DNA of 64,000 nt, taken from contig VXZQ01000009.1 of assembly GCA_009845425.1 (NCBI GenBank), positions 1 through 64,000 on the forward strand, given 5' to 3'. The DNA comes from Holophagales bacterium. Its GTDB lineage: Bacteria; Acidobacteriota; Thermoanaerobaculia; Multivoradales; Multivoraceae. Numbering within the stretch: the stretch's first letter is position 1; each line of letters begins with the position of its first letter. The position numbers were made by a program, and so were the translations under genes. This document shows, in pieces, positions 35,173 through 44,752 of this stretch. The notes under the pieces are model-generated. The model did no database searches and was not told where the DNA came from. It saw nothing but the letters and a program-made list of their open reading frames with translations.

Positions 35173-36174
35173 GTGGTCCTCTACAGCCGCCCGGCAAGGG
35201 TTCGGGCTCGCCGCTTCGCGGCCCTGTCGGTGCGCGGGTCTTCTGACCCGCTGCCGCCGAAGGCGGCCAGGAAGCGCGCCGGCCGTCAGGCCGGCTCCGC
35301 TCTGGCGTTGCTGGCCATGGGATTGGCGCAACCGGGCTGCGTCAGCGCGCCGCCGCCAACCGGCGCCGCGGAGTGGATCTGGGCCGACGGCGGCGGCGCG
35401 GAGCCGGGCGGGCCGGCGTCCTACGTGTTGCTGCGCGACTTCGAGCTGCCGGCGGCGCCCGAGGCGGCGGCGCGCCTGTTCGTCGTCGCCGATCGCGAGT
35501 ACGCGGTGCACCTGAACGGACACCAGATGGCCCGGGGCGCGTACCGCCGGGCCGAACCCATCGACGAGTTCCAGGTCGCCCACCTGCTGCGCGAGGGTTC
35601 GAACCGCCTGACGATCGAAGCACGGGCGCCCCACGGCGACGGCGGCGTCCTCGCCGGCGTCGAGCTCGACGACGGCTCGATGCCGGTGGTGACGGACGGC
35701 GAGTGGCGGTTCACCGAAGCCTGGGATCCCCGCCTGGTCAAGGGAGAGATCGCGCTCGCGGACGCGGCCCCGACGCTCCGACCGGTCCGGGTCTGGGGTC
35801 GGCCGCCGGTCGGCCGCTGGGGCAGGGTGAGCCGCGGCGAACTGCGGAAACCCGACCAGATCTGGCGCTCCGCCGTAGCCTGGCGCATCGTTCGCGTGAC
35901 GGCGTCGCCGGGCCTCGAGATCGAGCCCGGGATGCGGTCCTCGCACCGCGTCGACTTCGGCCGGGAGGTCGCCGGCGTGCTCGAACTCGACTTTCGACCG
36001 TCCGCGACCAAAGGCCACCGGGAGCTGCGCATCTGCCTGGCCGGCGACTGCGAGCGACGGCCCCTGGTGCTGACTCCCGGCAGGCCCGCCTGGCGCGATG
36101 CGGACCCGCGCAGCTTCGACACGGTGATCGTCAGCGGCGTGCCCGGACTGCGGGCGGTCCGGGCGCGACGGTAG
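35173..36174 (+). CDS. Putative lipoprotein with rhamnosidase N-terminal-like jelly-roll domain
   Basis: 333 aa from a TTG/ATG-like start at 35173, or 314 aa from the GTG at 35230, which lies inside a composite repeat and gives a compact signal (RKRAGRQAGSALALLAMGLA then QPGC). The mature part has WIWADGG, VLLRDFELP and YAVHLNGHQMARG motifs like the carbohydrate-binding N-domain of alpha-L-rhamnosidases. No catalytic domain follows, so it may be a binding protein or remnant. Convergent with the LRR gene, 8 bp apart. Confidence 0.6.
   Translation: MVLYSRPARVRARRFAALSVRGSSDPLPPKAARKRAGRQAGSALALLAMGLAQPGCVSAPPPTGAAEWIWADGGGAEPGGPASYVLLRDFELPAAPEAAARLFVVADREYAVHLNGHQMARGAYRRAEPIDEFQVAHLLREGSNRLTIEARAPHGDGGVLAGVELDDGSMPVVTDGEWRFTEAWDPRLVKGEIALADAAPTLRPVRVWGRPPVGRWGRVSRGELRKPDQIWRSAVAWRIVRVTASPGLEIEPGMRSSHRVDFGREVAGVLELDFRPSATKGHRELRICLAGDCERRPLVLTPGRPAWRDADPRSFDTVIVSGVPGLRAVRARR
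35199..35297. repeat. Composite repeat forming the 5' end of a lipoprotein gene
   Basis: GCTCGCCGCTTCGCGG, TGTCGGTGC, GCGGGTCTTCTGACCCGC, a GCCGCC/GGCGGC pair and GCCGGCCGTCAGGCCGGC in a row. Confidence 0.85.
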
Positions 36175-36182
36175 GCACCCAG

Positions 36183-38504
36183 CTACGGCGGGCAGGCGAA
36201 AGCGCGGTTGTCGCGAACAGCCACGAAGGGACCCCGACCGGTCTCGTAGTCCCTTCCGCGGACCTCGCCTTCGGCTTCCGGCTGGTGTTCGACCTTCACC
36301 CGGACCGCCAGGTCCGTCGCGCCACCCATGTACACCCAGTAGCGCCCATTCGTCGCACATGCGTCGAGCACCTTCAGGAAGATTTCGACGTTGCCCGGCT
36401 GGAGAAACGTGTAGTAGCCCGTGTCTCGCGTCAATGAGTTCGCGGCCGCGGGCTTCCATTCCGCTGTCCTGGGATCCTGATACTCGGCTGTGGCGCTGAA
36501 CCTGCCGTCGTGCAGACAGACCTTCGAAGAGTCCGGGAAGCGGCAGGCGCCCGCCTCAGGGCGCCCCACCGGGATCACCTCGACACCGGACCGGACACCC
36601 ACGGGCGGGCCCGGATACCTCCCGTCGCCATCAGCGGCCGCCACGTCGACCTCGACATCCACCGCCCCTGGCTCGCGGATCCCCTCCGAGCAGCCGAAAG
36701 CCCTCAGGTCCGTAATCGCCCTGAACGGACGACCGCCGCCGGTTTCGTACCCGGCGCTTCGCTCCGTCGCGTTGTCCAGCACCGTCAGCCGGATGCCGAG
36801 GTCCGTGGCGCCGCCGGCGAACACCCAGCGGTGGCGGTTGACCCCGCAGGCGTCGAGTACCTTCACCATGACTTCGACGTTGGTCTCGTCGAAGAACGTG
36901 AAGAACCCGGTGTCGCGGCTGAACGGCCTGGGACGCGCCGAGGCCCATCCCTGACGCTTCGGATCGAAGAAGCCGACGGTCACGGCGAACCGGTCGTCGC
37001 CCAGGCAGAGTTCGAGCGGGTCTTCAGACGCGCAGACGTTGGCTCGAGAGTCATCCTCCGAGAGCACTTCAACGCCCAGACTCGCCGTGAGCGCTTCGCC
37101 GACCGGCATTCCCCCGTCGTCGACGAAGGCGGCAGTCGCCGTGATCGTGTTCCAGCCCGGGTGCTGGAAGGACCATCGCAACGTCGCCGAATCGTTGTCG
37201 ACCACCTCTCCCGCAACGGTCCAGGTGTAGCGATCGGCGTCGGCATCCGTCAGTGCGCGGAAGGTCACCGTCCGACCTCTGACGACGATGTCCTGGTCGA
37301 CCGTCAACGTCAGGCGGGGCACCACCACCCCGCAGGTGGGGATCGCGTCGGTCTCACCGGCCAGGGCCCCATACCACCCCAGCAGGGAAGCCGGCAGGCA
37401 CACGCGATTCGTCCCCCGCGCTCTGAAGTCCGTCAGGCTGGCAAGCCGGCTGAAGCCGGCCGGCACCTCGCCGGTGAGATCGTTGTCCTCGAGGTAGAGC
37501 CGCTCCAGATTGGCGAGAGCTCCGAGTTCCGCGGGAATGCTCCCCGTGAGGCGGTTGGACTGCAGCGCGAGGATGGAGAGGTCGCCGAGATCGCCGAGCT
37601 CCGGAGGGATGTTCCCGCTCAGGCGGTTGGAATCCAGGGCAAGGATGAAGAGGTCGGACAGATCTCCGAGTTGCCGGGGGATGTTCCCGGCCAGGCGGTT
37701 GGAATGCAGACCAAGGAGTGTGAGGCTGGACAGATCTCCTATCTCCGAGGGAATCGTCCCATCCAGACCGTTGGACGACAGGTCGAGGAGCTGGAGATCG
37801 GAGAGCCCGCCCAGCTCGACCGGAATGCTCCCCGTCAGCTCGTTGGACGACAGATAGAGCTGCTGGAGATTCGAGAGCGCTGCCAGCTCGACGGGAATGC
37901 TCCCCGTCAGCTCGTTGGATGACAGATTGAGGAGCCGGAGGTTGCTGAGCGCTCCCAGTTCCCGAGGGATTCTCCCACCAAGACGGTTGGACTCCAGGGA
38001 AAGGCCCTCCAGGTCTGCAAGATCCCCGAGCGCCGCGGGAACACTCCCGGTCAGGTCGTTGTACGCCAAGCCCAGCCCCACGAGGTGGGAGAGCTCTCCC
38101 AGTGAGCCAGGAATGGTGCCCGTCAGGCCGTTGAATGACAGTTCCAGACTCAGGAGGTTGGTAAGGGCTCCCAGCTCCGGAGGGATGCTCCCGGTCAGGT
38201 CGTTCAACGACAGAAAGAGCTGCAGGAGGCTGGGGAGCTCTCCCAACGAGGGAGGAATGTTCCCCGTGAGGCCGTTGGACGACAGAACGAGCGAAATCAC
38301 GCGGCCACTTCGGTCGACCTCGACGCCGAACCACTCGCCGATAGCCGTGGAGTCGTCCTTCCAGTTCGTGTTGTTCGTCCAGTTGTCGCCGCCGGTGCCG
38401 TCGTAGAACGCCTCCAGAACGGCTCTCTCGTCGACCTGCGCGGCCGCCGGCGTGGATAGGCCCGCCAGAGCCAGGGTGACCAACGCGGCTACGGTTCTTC
38501 CCAT
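36183..38504 (-). CDS. Secreted leucine-rich-repeat protein with PKD-like and two C-terminal repeat domains
   Basis: 773 aa from an ATG with signal peptide (TVAALVTLALAGLSTPAAAQ). A cap (WTNNTNWKDD) is followed by 12 LRRs of 24 residues from about residue 70 to 355, each of the plant-like type LxxLxLxxNxLTGxIPxxLG. Then comes a PKD-like domain (about 395-480) and two copies of the ~110-residue shared domain (about 505-620 and 665-773). Probably a surface binding protein. Its start overlaps the lolA end by 16 nt. Confidence 0.85.
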   Translation of the reverse strand: MGRTVAALVTLALAGLSTPAAAQVDERAVLEAFYDGTGGDNWTNNTNWKDDSTAIGEWFGVEVDRSGRVISLVLSSNGLTGNIPPSLGELPSLLQLFLSLNDLTGSIPPELGALTNLLSLELSFNGLTGTIPGSLGELSHLVGLGLAYNDLTGSVPAALGDLADLEGLSLESNRLGGRIPRELGALSNLRLLNLSSNELTGSIPVELAALSNLQQLYLSSNELTGSIPVELGGLSDLQLLDLSSNGLDGTIPSEIGDLSSLTLLGLHSNRLAGNIPRQLGDLSDLFILALDSNRLSGNIPPELGDLGDLSILALQSNRLTGSIPAELGALANLERLYLEDNDLTGEVPAGFSRLASLTDFRARGTNRVCLPASLLGWYGALAGETDAIPTCGVVVPRLTLTVDQDIVVRGRTVTFRALTDADADRYTWTVAGEVVDNDSATLRWSFQHPGWNTITATAAFVDDGGMPVGEALTASLGVEVLSEDDSRANVCASEDPLELCLGDDRFAVTVGFFDPKRQGWASARPRPFSRDTGFFTFFDETNVEVMVKVLDACGVNRHRWVFAGGATDLGIRLTVLDNATERSAGYETGGGRPFRAITDLRAFGCSEGIREPGAVDVEVDVAAADGDGRYPGPPVGVRSGVEVIPVGRPEAGACRFPDSSKVCLHDGRFSATAEYQDPRTAEWKPAAANSLTRDTGYYTFLQPGNVEIFLKVLDACATNGRYWVYMGGATDLAVRVKVEHQPEAEGEVRGRDYETGRGPFVAVRDNRAFACPP

Positions 38505-39136
38505 TGGATGCCCGCGGGCGGCTGGAAGCGGCCGGGCGGCGCGCCGGACCGGTAGTCGCCGACCAGGAAGCGGTTCTCGTTGCGCTGGGCGTCGTAGTAG
38601 GTCAGTTCCCGCAAGCGCTGGTCCCCGGCGTCGATGACGACCTGTACCTCCACGACGTCCTCACTCGGTTCGAGCGGCCGCAGAACGAGACGCAGCCGGT
38701 TTCCTTCGGCCGCGTCCAGCTCCGCCTCGTAGCGGTTTCGGAGGTCGCTGGTCGTGAGCAGAAAGAAGTCGAGGCCGGGCGCGGGCTGTTCCGAGAGGTC
38801 GTAACGCTGCCCGACCGGCTCGCCGGGGTTCCAGTGGTGGACGGTGCGCCCGCAGAGCAGGAACGCCTTCTCGAACGGCGGGGAGTAGTCCCAGCGCAGG
38901 CAGCCCGGCAAGTCGATGGCGAGGCTGCCGCGCTCGGTCTCGCCGTCCTCGGGCGCGAAGCCGAAGGGGACGAAGGTCTGCACGAAGCCCGCCGACAGCG
39001 GCCCCGAACTCTCGAGCCCTCGCCGGAAGTCGTCGAGCACCTGCCACGGGTCGTCGGCGGCCTGCGCCGGCGCCGCGGCGAAGCCGAACGCCGAGGCGAC
39101 GGCGGTCGCCAGCGCCGCCGCGCGGACGGCTGACAT
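38489..39136 (-). CDS. lolA: Outer-membrane lipoprotein carrier LolA
   Basis: 215 aa from the ATG at 39136; the upstream open frame is a shadow of purH. Signal peptide MSAVRAAALATAVASAFGFA, then SAGFVQTFVPF, LRWDYSPPFEKAFLLCG and VHHWNPGEP motifs of the LolA fold. It carries lipoproteins across the periplasm. TGATG overlap with the purH stop. Confidence 0.85.
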   Translation of the reverse strand: MSAVRAAALATAVASAFGFAAAPAQAADDPWQVLDDFRRGLESSGPLSAGFVQTFVPFGFAPEDGETERGSLAIDLPGCLRWDYSPPFEKAFLLCGRTVHHWNPGEPVGQRYDLSEQPAPGLDFFLLTTSDLRNRYEAELDAAEGNRLRLVLRPLEPSEDVVEVQVVIDAGDQRLRELTYYDAQRNENRFLVGDYRSGAPPGRFQPPAGIQWEEP

Positions 39137-40695
39137 CAGTGCTTGAAGTGACGCCGGCCGGTGAGCACCATCGCGATGCCGTGCTCGTCGGCGGCGGCGA
39201 CGATCTCGTCGTCGCGCACCGAGCCGCCCGGCTGGGCGATCGCGGTCACGCCGGCGGCAGCCAGGGTGTCGACACCGTCGCGGAAGGGGAAAAAGGCGTC
39301 GGAGGCCGCCACCGTCCCGGCGAGGTCCAGTTGCGCCTTGTCCAGGGCGATCCGGCAGGAGTCGACCCGGCTCATCTGGCCGGCGCCGATGCCCACCGTC
39401 TGGTGCTCGTTCGTGACGACGATCGCGTTCGACTTCGTCGCCCGGCAGACCTTCCACGCGAAGTCGAGAGCGCGAAGTTGGGCCGCGTCCGGCTGGGCCC
39501 GGGTCGGACAGGACCAGCCGGCCGGGTCCTCCGGCGCGGCGTCGATCTGCTGGCCGAGAAAGCCGCCCTCGATCGCCCGCAGCTCCCACTGGCCGGGGAC
39601 GGGCGAGAAGGCCGGACACTCGAGGAGCCGCAGGTTCTTCTTGCGGCCCAGCCGCTCGAGTGCGGCCGGCTCGTAGGCGGGCGCCGTCACGACCTCGACG
39701 AAGAGCTTCGCCATCGCTTCCGCGAGGGCGCCGTCGACCGGCCGGTTGACGGCGATGATCGAACCGAACGCCGACACCGGATCGCAGGCCAGCGCCCGTT
39801 CGTAGGCCTCGACCAGCGTGCCGCCGCGACCGACGCCGCAGGGGTTGTTGTGCTTGACGATGACCACGGTCGGGTCTTCGTCCGGACCGTCGAACAGCGC
39901 CGACAGCTTGCGCGCCGCGTCGGCGTCCAGGAGGTTGTTCCACGAGAGTTCCTTGCCCTGAAGCTGGCGGAAGCCGCCGAACACCCCGCCGCCGCCGACC
40001 TGCCGGTAGACCGCGGCCGCCTGGTGCGGGTTCTCGCCATAGCGCGGCTGGAGCACCCGCTCGAGTTCGAGCCGCGCCGTACCCGGAAGCGCGTCGGGCG
40101 CCGGGGCCGCGCCGTTGGCCAGCCAGTCGGCGATCGCCGTGTCGTAGCTCCGCGTGTGCCGGAAGGCCTTCAGCGCCAGCCCGCGGCGGACCTCATCGGA
40201 CAGGCCGCCCTCGCTCTCGAGGGCCGCCAGGACGACCGCGTAATCGGACGGGTCGACCACGACGGCGACGTTGGCGAAGTTCTTCGCAGCCGCCCGGACC
40301 ATGCTGGGTCCGCCGATGTCGATCATCTCCACCGTGTCGTCCACCGACGCGTCCGGCGCCGCGGCGGCGTCCGCGAACGGGTAGAGATTCACCGCCACCA
40401 GGTCGATCGGCGGTATCTCGTGCTCCTCGAGTTCGTCGCGGTGTTCCGAACGCCGCCGGTCGGCGAGGATGCCGCCGAAGATCCGTGGATGCAGGCTCTT
40501 GACCCGGCCGTGGAGAATCTCCGGGTGGCCGGTGATCTCGGACACCGCGGTCACCGGCACGCCGCCTTCCGCGAGCTGCCGTGCCGTGCCGCCGGTGGAG
40601 ATGATCTCGACACCCAGCTTCGCCAGACCCGACCCGAGATCCTCCAGCCCCGTCTTGTCGAAGACCGAAACCAGTGCGCGGCGAACGGGGAGCAT
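39136..40695 (-). CDS. purH: Bifunctional AICAR transformylase / IMP cyclohydrolase
   Basis: 519 aa from the ATG at 40695. IMP cyclohydrolase domain at the N-terminus (ALVSVFDKTGLEDL, STGGTARQLAEGGVPV); transformylase domain has VKHNNPCGVG with the catalytic Lys-His. Last two steps of purine synthesis. Confidence 0.97.
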   Translation of the reverse strand: MLPVRRALVSVFDKTGLEDLGSGLAKLGVEIISTGGTARQLAEGGVPVTAVSEITGHPEILHGRVKSLHPRIFGGILADRRRSEHRDELEEHEIPPIDLVAVNLYPFADAAAAPDASVDDTVEMIDIGGPSMVRAAAKNFANVAVVVDPSDYAVVLAALESEGGLSDEVRRGLALKAFRHTRSYDTAIADWLANGAAPAPDALPGTARLELERVLQPRYGENPHQAAAVYRQVGGGGVFGGFRQLQGKELSWNNLLDADAARKLSALFDGPDEDPTVVIVKHNNPCGVGRGGTLVEAYERALACDPVSAFGSIIAVNRPVDGALAEAMAKLFVEVVTAPAYEPAALERLGRKKNLRLLECPAFSPVPGQWELRAIEGGFLGQQIDAAPEDPAGWSCPTRAQPDAAQLRALDFAWKVCRATKSNAIVVTNEHQTVGIGAGQMSRVDSCRIALDKAQLDLAGTVAASDAFFPFRDGVDTLAAAGVTAIAQPGGSVRDDEIVAAADEHGIAMVLTGRRHFKH

Positions 40696-40798
40696 CGGCG
40701 TCGGCGCAGCGTAGCACGCAGGAGTCGTTGCGTTGACGGGCCTGGTACCTCTTGGTAGAACACCCTGCTCTACCGTGCGACGCCTCACGCGCGACTCT

Positions 40799-40874
40799 GC
40801 CCAGGTAGCTCAGTTGGTAGAGCACCTGACTGAAAATCAGGGTGTCGGTGGTTCGAATCCGCCCCTGGGCACCA
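40799..40874 (+). tRNA. tRNA-Phe (GAA)
   Basis: 76 nt with encoded CCA. Acceptor GCCCAGG pairs with CCTGGGC, anticodon loop CTGAAAA, T-loop TTCGAAT. Confidence 0.97.
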
Positions 40875-40917
40875 TCCACGCGAGCCCGGCGACCGCCCCT
40901 TCCGGGCCGCCGGCGCC

Positions 40918-40936
40918 GCGGATTCCGAGAATCCGC
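40918..40936 (+). terminator. Hairpin downstream of tRNA-Phe
   Basis: GCGGATTC and GAATCCGC form a perfect 8-bp stem around CGA, 44 nt after the tRNA. No T-run follows. I see nothing else in 40937-41057. Confidence 0.35.
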
Positions 40937-41057
40937 AGCAATTCCGCAGCGGGCTCCAGAGCTTCCCAACCGGAGCCTGAGAGCTGCAACTGACGGCAAC
41001 GAAAACAGTTACGGCCGAACTGCGAGGCTCGTCCCGATCCGGGCGAGAAACGCCGTC

Positions 41058-41087
41058 TTGACACACCCTTCATGCGGCCTGTACGTT
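41058..41087 (+). promoter_or_regulatory. Sigma-70-type promoter of the candidate structured RNA
   Basis: Perfect -35 TTGACA (41058-41063), 18-nt spacer, then TACGTT (41082-41087) as a weak -10. Predicted transcription start about 41094, exactly where the 5' arm of the long-range stem begins. Confidence 0.5.
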
Positions 41088-41093
41088 GTTTCG

Positions 41094-41713
41094 CGGATAG
41101 GGACTGTGACCAAGAATCGCATCCTGATCCACCGGTCCTGAGACGCGACCTTCGGATCGGAGCCTGAGAAGGGCGAAAGTCACGTTCGCGTGGTGGGCGC
41201 CCCTTGAAGGCGAAGGTTGGAGGGTCACGACTCGGAAGCCGGGCTCGGCGGCAGGGGCCGCTGGGAGTTCGGGGAACCGGAGGCGCAAGCCAAAGGGAAA
41301 CCAGATTTCGAAAAGCCCCAGTCACTGAGTGGCTCCCGTGGCCGAAAGTCTTCCCGGGAGCGGCGCCGAAGGGCGAAAGCCGGACGGAGGCGAAACTGGG
41401 GAGGCGGCTTCAGGGAAGCGGATGGCCGGAAGTTGCCCGGCAGCAACGAAAAGCCAACCGGTAACTGAAGTGCTTCGGTCGGCAGGCCCTACGGGGGCTT
41501 CGTCGTGAGACCCGACCAGTCGAGCGACGGAGTGCCCCGCAGGCGTCAGGTCGGCAGAAGCCAGGCTTCGGAAAGTCGCCCGGCAGGTGGCGCGCTCGCG
41601 CTCCAGGATCCATGCCCGCCAAGCTGTGGAGGTCCAGGAGATGCGAAACGCGGGGGTGAGAGGCTGAGGTCGATTCGGGTGAAAATCCTGAAGCGGTCCC
41701 TATCCTCCTTTTT
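41094..41713 (+). ncRNA. Candidate ~620-nt structured non-coding RNA, class unknown
   Basis: GGATAGGGAC (41095-41104) pairs perfectly with GTCCCTATCC (41696-41705), extendable inward by G-U, G-C and U-G. TTTTT follows at 41709-41713. Inside are many short hairpins with GNRA or tight loops: GGC-GCAA-GCC, GGC-GAAA-GCC, GGGT-GAAA-ATCC, GCTTC-AGG-GAAGC, GCGGC-AGGG-GCCGC, and a two-step stem TGGC/GCCA enclosing GTTGC/GCAAC with a purine-rich internal loop. No protein-like frame with a start signal is present. I checked by eye for RNase P, tmRNA, SRP, 6S and group II intron domain V signatures and found none. The structure is hand-derived. Confidence 0.6.
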
Positions 41714-41894
41714 GGCCCGGCGGAAACCTAGCACGGAACGCGTGTAAGTGCAACTCCGCCAATAACTTACGGCGCTGCGCCGGCTCCGTCAGGGCCAGCC
41801 GTACAAACCAGCCGCCGTCAGCCGGACTCCCGCCGTCCGAGAGCCGTCCCTCGGCCCGGACCCGCACGTCCACGGTCAGAAACTGGTCAGCCAA
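41700..41894 (-). CDS. Possible small protein, unknown
   Basis: 64 aa from a TTG at 41894 (QFLTVDVRVRAEGRLSDGG ... RLALTEPAQRRKLLAELH). It has protein-like alternation of hydrophobic and charged residues, but no clear ribosome site and no recognised family. Its stop falls in the 3' arm of the candidate RNA on the other strand. Could be a chance frame. Confidence 0.25.
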   Translation of the reverse strand: MADQFLTVDVRVRAEGRLSDGGSPADGGWFVRLALTEPAQRRKLLAELHLHAFRARFPPGQKGG

Positions 41895-41998
41895 GCGTCA
41901 CGCATCGTCTGGAATGCTCGGGGCGTAGTGTCCTTTAGAGTTATCGAAAACTCGGAGCAGGGAACCTCCGCCCCACGTAGCGGTCAAGAAACCAGCCC

Positions 41999-42976
41999 AT
42001 GCAGCGCGGTAACGGCACGTCGCAAGAGGCAGCGCCCAGGCGCGGCAAGGGCCGGACAACCGCCCGCGGTCAGTCCCGCCGCCTGCGTTTCGGCAACTTC
42101 GAGTTGGACCCCGAGACGCTCGAGCTGCACAGCGACAAAGAGACGATTCGGCTGCAGCCCCAGCCGGCCAGACTGCTTCATCTGCTGATCGCCAGCCGCG
42201 GCGCCGTCGTGACGCGCGACGCCGTCCGGCGTCACCTCTGGCCGGACGAGATCCACGTCGAGTTCGACCAGAGCATGAACTCCTGCGTCAAACGCATACG
42301 AGTGGCGCTCGGGGACAGCGCGGAGGCCCCCCGCTACATCGAGACGCTTCCGCGGATCGGCTATCGATTCCTGCAGCCCGTGATGGAAGTCCGGGACGGT
42401 GACCCGCCGCTCGCGACCGCGCGGGCCGCGCGGGCCGCGCCGATCGTCCCGAAGCCCAGCCGGCGTTCGCGCCGGGTAGCGGCCGCGACGCTGGCAGCGG
42501 TGGGCGCGGCCGCCGGCATCGTCGTCACGGTCCTGGTCTGGAACGCTCTGAACTCGCGGCCCGGCACCGCCAACGAGCCGCCACGCCACGTCCTGGCGGT
42601 TCTGCCCTTCGGCGCCCTCGAGAACTGGACCGGGGCCGAGCCCTTCCGTCAGGCCCTGGCCCAGGAGCTCATCACGTCACTCGCCCGTCAGGGCTCGCAG
42701 AACCTGGCGGTCGTGGCCCAGGACGCCGGCCCCGACGAGGAAGTCGGCGCGTCGGTGCCCGGGGTCAACGCCGACTTCGTGCTCGACGGCCGCGTTCAGC
42801 GCGAGGAGGGCAGACTCCGGGTGTGGGCGCGCCTCCTGCTCGCGAAGGACGGCACCGTGCTGTGGACCGAGGCGTACGACGGCGCGGAGGACGAGATCCT
42901 CGTCTTCCAGACGGAGGTGAGCGCGCAGATCGGTGACGCCGTCCTGGGCCGGTTGGCGCAACTCGCAAGCTCCTAA
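41999..42976 (+). CDS. CadC-like membrane-anchored winged-helix regulator
   Basis: 325 aa. An OmpR/PhoB-type DNA-binding domain spans about residues 24-120 (FGNFELDPETLELHSDKE, HLWPDEIHVEFDQSMNSCVKRIR). A membrane helix (AAATLAAVGAAAGIVVTVLVW) is near residue 170. The periplasmic part resembles the TolB/FlgO-like domain (VLAVLPFGALENWTG, ADFVLDGRVQREEGRLRVWARLL) and lacks the TPR tail found in many relatives. It probably senses an envelope signal directly. Ends overlap aat convergently by 4 nt. Confidence 0.83.
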   Translation: MQRGNGTSQEAAPRRGKGRTTARGQSRRLRFGNFELDPETLELHSDKETIRLQPQPARLLHLLIASRGAVVTRDAVRRHLWPDEIHVEFDQSMNSCVKRIRVALGDSAEAPRYIETLPRIGYRFLQPVMEVRDGDPPLATARAARAAPIVPKPSRRSRRVAAATLAAVGAAAGIVVTVLVWNALNSRPGTANEPPRHVLAVLPFGALENWTGAEPFRQALAQELITSLARQGSQNLAVVAQDAGPDEEVGASVPGVNADFVLDGRVQREEGRLRVWARLLLAKDGTVLWTEAYDGAEDEILVFQTEVSAQIGDAVLGRLAQLASS

Positions 42977-43665
42977 CGCCACGAACCGGGTCGCCCAGGC
43001 AAGTCGACGGCAGCGGTCAGTTCACTCAGGAAACGCGTCCGCGTGACCTCCTCGGCGCCAAAGCGCAGAAGGTGCTCGGTGACCTGCTGGCAGTCGATGA
43101 ACGCGAAACCCCAGCTCCGCAGACGGTCGACAAGGTGAACCAGGGCGACCTTCGACGCGTTCGAACGCCGCGCGAACATCGACTCGCCGAAGAACGCGCC
43201 GCCGACGGCAACCCCGTAGAGGCCGCCTGCCAACTCGCCATCCGCGAAGCACTCGACCGAGTGAGCGAAGCCCCGGCGGTGCAGGCGGTCGAAGGCATCG
43301 ATCAGAGGGTGGGTGATCCAGGTGCCCGGCCTGCCCGGACGGTCTTCGGCGCAGGCGGTCATGACTTCCCGGAAGCGCGCGTCGACCGTGACCTCGAAGC
43401 GGCCGTGCCGCAGCTCCTTGCGGAGGCTCCGCGAGACCCGGAACCGGTCCGGATACAGCACCAGCCGCGGGTCGGGCGAGAACCAGAGCATGGGTCCGCC
43501 GACGCCCAGCAGCGGCCAGGGGAAGATGCCCGCGCGGTACGCGGCCAGCACGCGCTCGGGTTCGAGGTCGCCGCCCACCGCCAGCAAGCCGCTCGGATCC
43601 GCGAACTCCGGAGACGGGAAATCCAGGCTGCGCTCGTCGAGCAGGAAGGGGCCTCGCCGGTTCAT
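42973..43665 (-). CDS. aat: Leucyl/phenylalanyl-tRNA-protein transferase
   Basis: 230 aa. Motifs are FPSPEFADPSGLLAVGGDL, AYRAGIFPWP and MLWFSPDPRLVLYPD; later GGLYGVAVGGAFFGESMF. It adds Leu or Phe to N-terminal Arg/Lys of proteins, marking them for ClpAP (N-degron pathway). Confidence 0.96.
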   Translation of the reverse strand: MNRRGPFLLDERSLDFPSPEFADPSGLLAVGGDLEPERVLAAYRAGIFPWPLLGVGGPMLWFSPDPRLVLYPDRFRVSRSLRKELRHGRFEVTVDARFREVMTACAEDRPGRPGTWITHPLIDAFDRLHRRGFAHSVECFADGELAGGLYGVAVGGAFFGESMFARRSNASKVALVHLVDRLRSWGFAFIDCQQVTEHLLRFGAEEVTRTRFLSELTAAVDLPGRPGSWR

Positions 43666-43675
43666 TGCCCGTAGC

Positions 43676-44740
<1,065 letters not shown>

Positions 44741-44752
44741 CCGCCGCGCCTT

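Noticed and set aside
40739..40790. Possible truncated tRNA before tRNA-Phe (CTTGGTAGAACACC)
   Set aside because: Only a D-arm-like fragment; no acceptor or anticodon stem can be formed.
41094..41713. Group II intron, RNase P RNA or tmRNA
   Set aside because: No domain V AGC...GAAA hairpin, no GAGGAAAGTCC block and no tag peptide frame; ends pair with each other.
41204..41747. Several 60-90-codon frames on both strands in the RNA region
   Set aside because: No ribosome sites, odd composition, mutually overlapping; the stretch is better explained by RNA hairpins.
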